Assembly (NCBI GenBank): GCA_947463775.1 | Contig: CANHVD010000075.1 | Span: 1 to 14,453 of the forward strand | Length of the DNA stretch: 14,453 bases | Reading direction: 5' to 3' | DNA from: Planctomycetaceae bacterium | GTDB taxonomy: Bacteria > Planctomycetota > Planctomycetia > Planctomycetales > Planctomycetaceae | Shown here: positions 1 through 6,336 of the stretch, one piece after another | Position numbering within the stretch: the stretch's first letter is position 1 | Layout: each line of letters opens with the position of its first letter | Notes under the pieces: generated by a model | Seen by the model: only the letters and a program-made list of their open reading frames with translations | What the model was told of the DNA's origin: nothing | Database searches by the model: none | Position numbers and translations under genes: made by a program

Positions 1-2
1 AG

Positions 3-386
3 GCCGCTCGTGCCATGGAAGCCTATCGCTGGCCGGGCAACGTTCGACAACTCAAGAATGCGATCGAGCGTGCTCAGATTCTGGCCAACGACCATGTGAT
101 TACGATCGATGATCTACCCTCCGAGATCTACGACTCCCATGAACATGTTGGGGCAGCAGGTATGCAGTCAGGGAACGGAGTCCCATCGAATGGAGCGGAC
201 CGTTCGAATCACGTGGCGCTGCCCGGGTCGCCTCGTCTGGAAGATCTGGAGAAGGCTCATATTGTCGAGATCCTGCGACAGCAGAACGGCAACAAAGCCC
301 GCACCGCCCGAATTCTTGGAATCCACCGCCGAAAGCTCTACCGGCTGCTGGAACGCTACGGTATCGCCGAAGAGCGTCCTGTGTAG
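3..386 (+). CDS. Sigma-54-dependent response regulator/activator, C-terminal end (5' truncated)
   Basis: This is the 3' end of an NtrC/AtoC-type enhancer-binding protein, an ATPase that remodels sigma-54 RNA polymerase at distant sites. The reading frame is open to the window edge, so the real start lies upstream and the internal ATG at 15 is not the start. Near the beginning the text YRWPGNVRQLKNAIERA is the conserved end of the AAA+ sigma-54 interaction domain (arginine-finger/sensor II region). A variable linker follows. The last 50 residues (LEDLEKAHIVEIL...NKARTARILGIHRRKLYRLLERYG) form a Fis-type helix-turn-helix for DNA binding. The receiver domain and the GAFTGA loop are outside the window, so it is not possible to say whether a phosphorylatable receiver is present. 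The methyltransferase gene starts 82 bp downstream on the same strand and may be cotranscribed. Class is certain; target genes are unknown. Confidence 0.93.
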   Translation, partial: AARAMEAYRWPGNVRQLKNAIERAQILANDHVITIDDLPSEIYDSHEHVGAAGMQSGNGVPSNGADRSNHVALPGSPRLEDLEKAHIVEILRQQNGNKARTARILGIHRRKLYRLLERYGIAEERPV

Positions 387-468
387 AGATAGGCATTCAA
401 CGCGGCAACGAACGGCGTTATCCTGAGCGCTCCCTGCGCCTCTGAATCCTGTGATCTGCGAAAGTCGC

Positions 469-1194
469 ATGCAAACTCCTCTGCACAGCAAGTCCACCAT
501 TGATGAAATTCGAGAACGTTTCGACAACGACGTAGAACGATTCAGCAATCTCGAAACCGGACAAAGTGCGACGATTGATGCACCCTTGGCGATGGAACTG
601 ATTACTCAGGCTGCGATCGCAAGCACATCTCCGATCCGCAAGGTGCTGGATATCGGCTGTGGAGCAGGGAATAACACGATTCGTCTGCGGCAGTCTTATG
701 GGCAAAACTTTGACTCTGTGCTGCTGGATTTAAGCCAGCCCATGTTGCAGCGGGCTTCAGAGCGAATGACACAGGTCAACACCGGAGCTGTCACCGTCAT
801 TGCTGAAGATTTTCGCACGGCTCAGTTAGAACCCGGAACTTTTGATGTGATTCTGGCCGCTGCGGTCTTGCACCACCTACGGGATGATCAGGACTGGAAA
901 ACTGCGTTTCAGAAGCTGCACAATCTGCTGCGGCCTGGTGGAAGCCTCTGGATTACGGACCTCGTGAGTCACGAAACAAGCGGCGTGCATCAGATGATGT
1001 GGGCTCGCTACGGGCAATACCTCACCGGACTGAACGGCGCGGAATACCGGGACAAAGTCTTCGCTTACATTGACCGCGAAGACTCACCACGTCCCGTGAC
1101 GTTCCAACTCCAACTGCTTCACGAGGTGGGATTCAGAAACGTCGAACTGCTGCACAAGAACTCGTGTTTTGCTGCCTTCGGGGCGATCAAATAG
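469..1194 (+). CDS. Class I SAM-dependent methyltransferase
   Basis: The product is a 241-residue Rossmann-fold methyltransferase, probably cytosolic, with unknown acceptor. Motif I is VLDIGCGAGNNT at residues 59-70 (the SAM-binding glycine loop). The acidic end of strand 2 is LLDLS around 85-89, an acidic motif IAEDF lies at 111-115, and the post-I/motif IV region FDVILAAAVLHHL is at 125-137. LRPGGSLWITD (154-164) is the usual motif ahead of the last strands. The C-terminus (HKNSCFAAF, 229-237) resembles methyltransferases loosely related to CmoA, but the CmoA carboxy-SAM function cannot be claimed. The ATG at 469 is preferred to the in-frame GTG at 451, although neither has a strong ribosome binding site. 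It lies 82 bp after the sigma-54 regulator and converges on the deacetylase gene 57 bp away. Confidence 0.9.
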   Translation: MQTPLHSKSTIDEIRERFDNDVERFSNLETGQSATIDAPLAMELITQAAIASTSPIRKVLDIGCGAGNNTIRLRQSYGQNFDSVLLDLSQPMLQRASERMTQVNTGAVTVIAEDFRTAQLEPGTFDVILAAAVLHHLRDDQDWKTAFQKLHNLLRPGGSLWITDLVSHETSGVHQMMWARYGQYLTGLNGAEYRDKVFAYIDREDSPRPVTFQLQLLHEVGFRNVELLHKNSCFAAFGAIK

Positions 1195-1251
1195 CGGCGT
1201 GTGAGGAGCCAGCTTTCGTCGTACAAGTGCTGATATCGCGGCCTGCGAGAA

Positions 1252-2274
1252 TCAGACCACGGTATCAGCGATTTCATCCAACGTGGCCAGTTGTGCCTTG
1301 CCCTGAGAATTCTTTACCAGCGAACAAATCAGCTCCACGGCTCGGAAGTCAGGATCTCTGTAACCCAGGCATGAGGGATGAGCCAGAAAGTCGAACACGG
1401 CCTTATTCTCGATCGCCCAGTTCACGCAACGCTCAATCGCTTCCAGAAACCACTCCAGCTCCCAGCGGCCGGTTCGAAAAGCTCCGATATCGCTGATCGG
1501 GTTCATGGGGATTTCAATCAGCCCTGTCGGATAAATGAAAGGCTGTGCGTCTTTCTGTTTTGCCACGATATCGGCATAAACATCGGCGGACGGTTCTTTC
1601 ATGGCTTCACTGTTAGCGTGGGGCGGATACTTGCTGCTGACCCAACGAAACCCTGCATCAAGTAGCAATTGCTGAATGTCTTCTCTTCCGGTGAGTCCAT
1701 CGGAAAACCCTCCCGGAGTCCGGAAGCCTCGATTATCGATGCCGGCTCGATGCTTGAGGCCCATAGTCGTCAGCCGCACATTCTCGCGAATCACCTGCTC
1801 GGTCGTCATCCCTTCAATCAGCCACGGCGCTCTTTGAAAGCGAAACTGCAGATCCTGAGTCTGTGTAGCCAGCACATTAACATGGTCGTAAGTATGATTG
1901 CCGATAGGATGACCGTCTTTGGCCAGCTCAGTCAGCCATGACACATCAGGTTGTTCGAGTACTCGGCCGACACAGAAATAGTGAATGTATCCGCCAGCCT
2001 GTTTGACTCTTCGCCCCGCTTCGACCGAGTAAGCTTTCGTGGCGTCGTTGAGATTTCCCTTCTCAAAGTTCCAGTGCGTATCTTCCCAGGCCGGGAAGTT
2101 GGCGGACATTTCCAGATCCAGCGTGATCGCGATCTGAGCGGTTGATCGCTCCTTGATTGGCCTGGCCCCGGTGCAGCACAAGGCCGCCACTGCCGAACTG
2201 GCCAGGAACCCTCGACGAGACAAAGCTCTGTTAAACGTAACCTGCGAAGGCAGAGATGGACGGCTGATGCTCAT
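1252..2274 (-). CDS. Tat-exported polysaccharide deacetylase (NodB-like)
   Basis: The 340-residue product is a carbohydrate esterase family 4/NodB-type deacetylase, expected to remove acetyl groups from a polysaccharide outside the cytoplasm. Residues 19-34 (SRRGFLASSAVAALCC) form a twin-arginine signal, implying export as a folded protein. There is no canonical lipobox, because the residue before the first Cys is Leu. Metal-site motifs are TLDLE (51-55, with D53), HTYDH (127-131, with H127 and H131), FRTPGG (184-189) and LAHPS (297-301). TLDLE replaces the common TFDDG, as in a subset of NodB relatives. The start at 2274 is chosen because GGAG sits 9 nt upstream and the Tat motif then lies near the N-terminus. 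In-frame starts at 2295 and further upstream (2415) are less likely. It stands alone and converges with the methyltransferase. The substrate is unknown. Confidence 0.88.
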   Translation of the reverse strand: MSISRPSLPSQVTFNRALSRRGFLASSAVAALCCTGARPIKERSTAQIAITLDLEMSANFPAWEDTHWNFEKGNLNDATKAYSVEAGRRVKQAGGYIHYFCVGRVLEQPDVSWLTELAKDGHPIGNHTYDHVNVLATQTQDLQFRFQRAPWLIEGMTTEQVIRENVRLTTMGLKHRAGIDNRGFRTPGGFSDGLTGREDIQQLLLDAGFRWVSSKYPPHANSEAMKEPSADVYADIVAKQKDAQPFIYPTGLIEIPMNPISDIGAFRTGRWELEWFLEAIERCVNWAIENKAVFDFLAHPSCLGYRDPDFRAVELICSLVKNSQGKAQLATLDEIADTVV

Positions 2275-2616
2275 GGAAACTTTCTCCGATCTCATGGAAA
2301 ATGACAGAGCTGATGCCTCGGGCGAGGCCGTGAGTTGGCAGGCAGGGACTTCTTGGTGGGAGTGCGGATCGGCAGCATTCTGGCAGAGAACCGCGCAGAA
2401 GTCACCAAAGAGCATCGTTTGTCCCTTGCAACCGCGCGGCAGGTTGCGGCCAGCCGGTTTTCTCAGGCAAGTTGTCTCGATGCGTTTGTTGAGATTCTGC
2501 CGTTTAGCGTCTTGCCAGAATCGTGCTGCTTGTGAGAATTCCCGGCCAGTTGATTGTCGCTGGTTTCCGCGAAATACAGGTTTTACTTCGTCAGCTCAGA
2601 GGCCCGCATCACCACG
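2275..2616. other. Divergent intergenic region (deacetylase / oxygenase)
   Basis: These 342 bp separate two divergent starts and should hold both promoters. I could not pick out a convincing -35/-10 pair on either strand. A 66-codon frame opens with TTG at 2335 and ends at 2535. It has coding-like codons but no ATG, no ribosome binding site and no recognisable domain. The upstream extension of the deacetylase frame also covers part of the region. I regard it as non-coding or as a decayed remnant. Confidence 0.5.
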
Positions 2617-3396
2617 ATGTCAGATCACTCCGCAATTGACTGTTTTCTTGATCAGGAGGTTAGTTCCTTTCAGCGCGACGGCTATTTTGTCGCGCGGGGG
2701 ATAATGCCGGCGACTTACATCGAAACGATGAAGCAGATTACTCAGCGCGATCTGGCGGCTCATCAGGGTGATATCGAGTACGAAGCCGAACTCAATTATC
2801 CCGGCGCACCGCAATCCCTGGATGCTGAAGGTGGGCGGACCGCGCGAAGGTTGCGGCAGGCGATTAGTCGAGATCCCGTGTTCCTGAAGCTCGTCAGTGA
2901 ACCGTTTCTTTTGAATCGACTCAAGCAACTGCTGGGGCCACACATTGTCATGCCTCTCACGCACCACAACTGCATCATGACCAAGCAGCCTCGCTTCAGC
3001 AGCGACACCGGTTGGCATCAGGATACTCGCTATTGGTCGTTCACCAGTGGCGAACTGGTAAACATCTGGATCGCCCTTGGCCCGGAGTCACCTCAGAATG
3101 GCTGTCTGCAGGTTCTTCCTGGAACACACACTGGTCCCGCGCCAGCGTCTTTGCTGGACGAAGCGTTGTTTCTGCGAACTGATCTGCCGGAGAATCAGTC
3201 GGTACTGAAAACGGCGAAGTCCGTGGAATTGCTGCCGGGGGATGTCTTGTTCTTCCATGCGCGATGCTTCCATGCGGCGACACGGAACTATTCGAACGAG
3301 ACGAAGCAATCGGTCGTGTTCACTTTTCGTGAGTTGGAAAACTCGCCCATGCCCGGATCGCGTTCGGCGCAATGGCCGGAACTCCTGCTGTCTTAA
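2617..3396 (+). CDS. Phytanoyl-CoA dioxygenase (PhyH) family Fe(II)/2-oxoglutarate oxygenase
   Basis: This 259-residue protein belongs to the PhyH group of non-haem iron, 2-oxoglutarate-dependent oxygenases, which hydroxylate lipids or secondary metabolites. The iron ligands are visible: WHQD at 133-136 gives H134 and D136, and the distal His is H219 in FFHARCFHAATRNYS. The following basic stretch, R223 and/or the later Lys/Arg, should bind 2-oxoglutarate. The N-terminal FQRDGYFVARGIM (18-30) is the usual opening of the family. LVNIWIALGPESPQNGCLQVLPGTH (147-171) is the conserved core strand region. The ATG at 2617 is chosen over the TTG at 2554 because family similarity starts soon after it. 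An E2-type acyltransferase gene lies 143 bp downstream on the same strand and may act on the same molecule. The real substrate cannot be read from sequence, and phytanoyl-CoA is unlikely. Confidence 0.88.
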   Translation: MSDHSAIDCFLDQEVSSFQRDGYFVARGIMPATYIETMKQITQRDLAAHQGDIEYEAELNYPGAPQSLDAEGGRTARRLRQAISRDPVFLKLVSEPFLLNRLKQLLGPHIVMPLTHHNCIMTKQPRFSSDTGWHQDTRYWSFTSGELVNIWIALGPESPQNGCLQVLPGTHTGPAPASLLDEALFLRTDLPENQSVLKTAKSVELLPGDVLFFHARCFHAATRNYSNETKQSVVFTFRELENSPMPGSRSAQWPELLLS

Positions 3397-3443
3397 GGCC
3401 CCACCAAGACAGGCAATGCTTGCCAAAAGCCTGAGTTGGTCCA

Positions 3444-3467
3444 GGGCGAAACATCGGGCGAAACATC
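3444..3467. repeat. Perfect 12-bp tandem duplication
   Basis: GGGCGAAACATC occurs twice head to tail (3444-3455 and 3456-3467) in the spacer between the oxygenase stop and the acyltransferase start, about 73 bp before the latter. Both copies are identical. It may be a slippage product or a paired binding site; nothing else distinguishes these options. Confidence 0.8.
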
Positions 3468-3539
3468 TTTGCCTGAATAGCGATCTTTTGAAGACGAATG
3501 CTCCCCGTTATCATAACGTCACAGAAAGGAATCCAGACG

Positions 3540-4316
3540 ATGACGGATCGCAGGAATGGACGCCGCTTTGCTGTCCCGGCTAACCGCAGGCTAACTTGGG
3601 ATCTCTTGACATTTCATCGCGAGATTCCGCTCTGCGCGCATGATCGGCAGATGGATTTGACTGCGATCTCAGCGGCCAGAACCGAGTGTCCTCAGAGAGT
3701 TTCCTGGCCAGCGCTGTTCATCAAAGCCTATGCCCTCGTGGCTCAGGAGATACCCGAACTTCGCCAGACCTGGTACGTTTGGCCATGGGCACACGTTTAT
3801 CAGCATGCAACAAGTGTGGCGGCGTTGACTGTACACAAAGAATTGAATGGCGAGCCGTGGCTTTTCTGGGGACTATTTCGTTCGCCGGAGCTGCTTGGTT
3901 TGCAGGAGATTCAGTCGACCATCGACCAGCTCCAATCCCAGCCCGCGAAACTGGTTTTTCAGAATCAGTGGCGGTTAGCCCATCTGCCAACATTCCTTCG
4001 GCGGCTACTGTGGTGGTGGAACCTGAAAATCGAGACGCGGAAGCGTGCCTCGCGACTGGGGACATATTTTGTTTCGACTCTGTCCGCGCAGGGCGTTGAG
4101 ATTCAGTTGCCGCCGTCGGTTCAGACCGGATGCCTGACCTACGGACCGCTTGATAAGCACAACGTCTCTCGCGTCACACTGGCGTATGATCATCGAATCA
4201 TGGACGGCACTCTGGTGGCACGCGTGTTGAAGCGTCTGGAGTGTGTGCTGAATGAGTCACTGGTCACTGAACTGAAGGCTGTGACTCAATCGACCTTGAC
4301 GCATCGTGCAGCCTGA
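3540..4316 (+). CDS. Stand-alone 2-oxoacid dehydrogenase-type (CAT-fold) acyltransferase
   Basis: This 258-residue protein consists only of a chloramphenicol-acetyltransferase-like catalytic domain related to the E2 core of 2-oxoacid dehydrogenases. The diagnostic motif DHRIMDG at 217-223 (catalytic H218, with D222) follows a strand LTYGPLDKHNVSRVTLAY (199-216). There is no lipoyl domain and no peripheral subunit-binding domain, and no E1 or E3 gene is near, so it is not part of a normal dehydrogenase complex. A Trp/Arg-rich helix (FLRRLLWWWNLKIETRKRASRLG, 152-174) could be a substrate-tunnel or membrane-contact segment. The start at 3540 has AAGGA about 9 nt upstream; the longer in-frame start at 3498 looks less likely. 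It follows the PhyH oxygenase by 143 bp on the same strand. The acyl donor (CoA or carrier protein) and acceptor are unknown. Confidence 0.8.
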   Translation: MTDRRNGRRFAVPANRRLTWDLLTFHREIPLCAHDRQMDLTAISAARTECPQRVSWPALFIKAYALVAQEIPELRQTWYVWPWAHVYQHATSVAALTVHKELNGEPWLFWGLFRSPELLGLQEIQSTIDQLQSQPAKLVFQNQWRLAHLPTFLRRLLWWWNLKIETRKRASRLGTYFVSTLSAQGVEIQLPPSVQTGCLTYGPLDKHNVSRVTLAYDHRIMDGTLVARVLKRLECVLNESLVTELKAVTQSTLTHRAA

Positions 4317-4360
4317 ATCGAAATGCAGTGGCAGCGAAAGTGTTGCTCAGTCAGTATCAC

Positions 4361-4387
4361 GCTACGTTTGATAGAATGAAACGTAGC
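4361..4387. repeat. Inverted repeat 1: 9-bp perfect stem, 9-nt loop
   Basis: GCTACGTTT (4361-4369) is exactly complementary to AAACGTAGC (4379-4387) across a 9-nt spacer. It lies 45 bp after the acyltransferase stop, between convergent genes. A hairpin can form in either transcript, but no T-run follows, so it is not a textbook intrinsic terminator. Confidence 0.75.
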
Positions 4388-4393
4388 CGTATA

Positions 4394-4412
4394 GAGCCCT
4401 GCTAAAGGGCTC
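4394..4412. repeat. Inverted repeat 2: 7-bp perfect GC-rich stem, 5-nt loop
   Basis: GAGCCCT (4394-4400) pairs with AGGGCTC (4406-4412) around the loop GCTAA. The stem is compact and GC-rich, so it is a plausible transcript-end hairpin for either convergent unit, though no U tract follows. It begins 6 bp after inverted repeat 1. Confidence 0.75.
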
Positions 4413-4427
4413 CAATCGCGATTGAGC
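4409..4427. repeat. Inverted repeat 3: CAATCGCGATTG palindrome with extended arms
   Basis: CAATCGCGATTG (4413-4424) is a perfect 12-bp palindrome. Allowing one bulged C, the arms extend to GCTC(C)AATCG / CGATTGAGC over 4409-4427. Its left arm shares GCTC with the right arm of inverted repeat 2, so the two structures would compete in RNA. As DNA it could equally be a dimeric protein-binding site. Confidence 0.7.
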
Positions 4428-4437
4428 GTTGCACCGA

Positions 4438-4566
4438 ATGACCCCATTCCTGAATCGTTGGACTGGGAAGCTGCGAATCTGGCCAACAGATGAGCGTCGC
4501 AGTGCGCGTCTCTGGAACGCGAAAGACAAGTCTACAGCGAAGCTCCGGGAACTGTCGGCAGCATAG
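4438..4566 (+). CDS. Possible small basic protein (42 codons)
   Basis: An ATG-started frame of 42 codons begins MTPFLNRWTGKLRIW and ends ELSAA. It is Arg/Lys-rich, and its codons look like those of neighbouring genes. It starts 11 bp after the inverted-repeat cluster and converges with the FkbM gene, whose stop is 22 bp away. No Shine-Dalgarno sequence is evident and I recognise no domain. It could be a real small gene, a remnant of a larger one, or chance. Confidence 0.2.
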   Translation: MTPFLNRWTGKLRIWPTDERRSARLWNAKDKSTAKLRELSAA

Positions 4567-4587
4567 ATTGCACCAAGGCTGGCATCC

Positions 4588-5316
4588 TTATGGCTTTTTG
4601 ACCTTCTCGAACAGATAGTCGGCTTGTATAAGGCTTCCGCTCCGGAATTGGGCGTTAAATCTCCCGGCTTCTTTAAAGCCTTTCGATTCCAGAAAGCTAC
4701 TTACCTCCTGCCTGACCGCCTGACCCTGATACAACTGAATTTCAGAGCATTCAACATACACAAATCGACATGATTGAAGTGTTTGTTGGCCGCCAAGCAG
4801 GACGTTGAGCTCAAACCCCTGCACATCAAGTTTCAGTAGTTGATTTTTCCTGCCGTTCCATGTTGATGAAAAATCGTCAAGACGGGCCACCGGAACCTCG
4901 ATTGTCCCCACCTCTTCGGTCTTCGGGAAAACCTGCGTTTGTAATTCGCCGATTGGCAGAAGTGAGGAGCTGTCAGCGGATCTGCTCAAATGGAGCACTG
5001 CTGTTCCCGCTTCTGTTCCGAGAGCGCATTGGTTTAGAGTGACATCACGGCACCCTCCATGAACTTTGCGGTACAAGGTCGCGGCATCAGGAATTGGCTC
5101 AAATGCCACAATGGGAACATTCGGATAGAGAATGCGGCATGCCAAAGAGAACTGCCCAACGTTGGCCCCGACATCAATAATGCCATCGACGCTCAGTCCG
5201 CGTAATCCATGGATATGCTCAATCGCCGCGCCAACACCAAGTGTCAGCGGCTTCCAGCATGCAGGATGGACAATCGCAAACAATACTTTTCGAAGCTGAT
5301 TGATTTGACGTTTCAT
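4588..5316 (-). CDS. FkbM family SAM-dependent methyltransferase
   Basis: The 242-residue product is an FkbM-type methyltransferase, a family that O-methylates sugars of surface glycans or secondary metabolites. Motif I is IIDVGANVGQFS (46-57). AFEPIP (71-76) ends the second strand. VPVARLDDF (141-149) and LLKLDVQGFELNVLLGG (160-176) are the FkbM signatures, followed by FVYVECSE (185-192). The ATG at 5316 is preferred to an in-frame start at 5436, which would overlap the upstream acetyltransferase by 67 bp and add residues without family similarity. The acetyltransferase gene ends 53 bp upstream on the same strand, so the two are probably one transcript that decorates the same polysaccharide or glycoconjugate. 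Family assignment is secure; the acceptor is not known. Confidence 0.9.
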   Translation of the reverse strand: MKRQINQLRKVLFAIVHPACWKPLTLGVGAAIEHIHGLRGLSVDGIIDVGANVGQFSLACRILYPNVPIVAFEPIPDAATLYRKVHGGCRDVTLNQCALGTEAGTAVLHLSRSADSSSLLPIGELQTQVFPKTEEVGTIEVPVARLDDFSSTWNGRKNQLLKLDVQGFELNVLLGGQQTLQSCRFVYVECSEIQLYQGQAVRQEVSSFLESKGFKEAGRFNAQFRSGSLIQADYLFEKVKKP

Positions 5317-5369
5317 GAAGTAGGTCTTGCCTTTTGGCGGCGACAAACAAATCGCACAACCGAGTGTAT

Positions 5370-5918
5370 TCAGAAGGAGCTTTTGCTGTTGTTGCCCCAG
5401 CGGGGCTTGATTGGCTTCGCTGGTACGCCAACGCAAATCATTCCAGGCGGAAGGTCGCGTGTAACTACAGCTCCTGCTCCAACAATTGCGCCGCGACCGA
5501 TCGTGACATCACCGACCACAATCGCTCCAACACCGATCAGGTTGTCTCCTTCGAGAACAACCCTGGAAGGAGGATTGCGGCCCTGCCAGTATACCGTTGA
5601 ATCCGGATCATCAAATGAATGATCATTTCCAACAAAGCAGACAAAGCTTGAGATCAGCGTATCTGACCCTACAACCAGGTCGACTTCAACCAGTACCCGT
5701 CGGCCAAAGGACACATCATTTGCAATAGACAAAATGTTCGGTGGTGAAAGAATGCACGAAGACCCAAAGTGAATGTTCGTGCCAAGTTTCAATCGCGATC
5801 TAAGACGCACTGCATGGCGAAGCTTTCGAAAGTAGTGCACGACGGCACCGACGCGCGACATCAAATAGGATCTTGATTTCAGCGGACTATTTACTCTGTC
5901 CACAGATCGCTCCAACAT
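5370..5918 (-). CDS. Left-handed beta-helix (hexapeptide repeat) O-acyltransferase
   Basis: This 182-residue protein is a trimeric hexapeptide acyltransferase of the WbbJ/NodL/maltose-acetyltransferase type, which transfers acetyl from acetyl-CoA to sugars. Imperfect [LIV]-G-x4 turns run from about residue 45 to 158 (for example IGVGAIVVGDVTIGRGAIVGAGAVVTRD, 128-155). H100 in GNDHSFDD (97-104) sits in the insertion loop where the catalytic His is expected. The tail GVPAKPIKPRW (164-174) is the standard end of the family. A hydrophobic, basic N-terminal segment (about 22-45) may touch the membrane. ATG 5918 is taken because the longer frame begins with TTG at 5924; ATG 5861 is possible. No clear ribosome binding site is seen. 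FkbM lies 53 bp downstream, suggesting coupled acetylation and methylation of a glycan. Confidence 0.88.
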   Translation of the reverse strand: MLERSVDRVNSPLKSRSYLMSRVGAVVHYFRKLRHAVRLRSRLKLGTNIHFGSSCILSPPNILSIANDVSFGRRVLVEVDLVVGSDTLISSFVCFVGNDHSFDDPDSTVYWQGRNPPSRVVLEGDNLIGVGAIVVGDVTIGRGAIVGAGAVVTRDLPPGMICVGVPAKPIKPRWGNNSKSSF

Positions 5919-6336
5919 GTTCAATTACGATCATCGCGACGCTGAAACCATTTCTGCAGTCCTCGGAAATTGCCGCTGCTTGCTCTGCCCATGCCTGGGC
6001 CGCTCAAGCATGGCAATAGCGATCATTTTTTGACCGATCATTCTTTTACCATTGAGGCAACGAAGCAGAACATGCTACAGGACAACTGCCGGGCCGTCAA
6101 TCTCGTGCAGAGCAAGGCCAACATGCACTAAGTTGCTTGTGTGGCAAGGACTTGCATCAGGAGTTTATCGTCCCAACCAGTCGCAGAGCAGTCAGCCAGT
6201 TTGCGAGCCACGCCTGAACTTTTTCGACTTCGATCGCGACAAGAATGCGTCGGATTACGCCTTTGAAAGAGATGCCGTCGGAAGATCCAGACGAAGTCTG
6301 CACACGTTTCCGCGCTGTCTTCGAGATGTTGACGGA
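5919..6336. other. Intergenic region with broken coding-like fragments
   Basis: This 418-bp gap lies between the lipase stop and the acetyltransferase start, both leftward. No intact gene is supported. On the + strand, short frames with coding-like codons follow one another with stops or frame changes between them. One runs 6071-6130 (MLQDNCRAVNLVQSK...). One ends at 6217 (..LHQEFIVPTSRRAVSQFASHA). One of 37 codons runs 6245-6358 (MRRITPLKEM...TDHFGSSD) into the lipase gene's 3' end. This could be a decayed gene, but no family is recognised. It also holds a small GC hairpin at 5987-6000 and three copies of CGATCAT. Confidence 0.4.
5928..6042. repeat. Three copies of CGATCAT upstream of the acetyltransferase
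   Basis: CGATCAT occurs at 5928-5934, 6020-6026 and 6035-6041; the last two extend to CGATCATT and lie 15 bp apart. They sit just upstream of the leftward acetyltransferase start at 5918, where regulator sites would be expected. Significance is unproven, since the core is only 7 bp. Confidence 0.3.

Noticed and set aside
100..548. Open frames on both strands across the regulator 3' end
   Set aside because: They are shadows of the sigma-54 regulator frame, which has clear WPGNVR and Fis HTH motifs.
2275..2415. Longer N-terminus of the deacetylase starting at 2415
   Set aside because: It would place the twin-arginine motif about 70 residues into the protein. The ATG at 2274 has a better ribosome binding site and gives a normal Tat signal.
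3041..3583. Several 64-113-codon frames overlapping the oxygenase and acyltransferase
   Set aside because: They overlap genes with identified catalytic motifs in another frame and have biased, domain-free translations.
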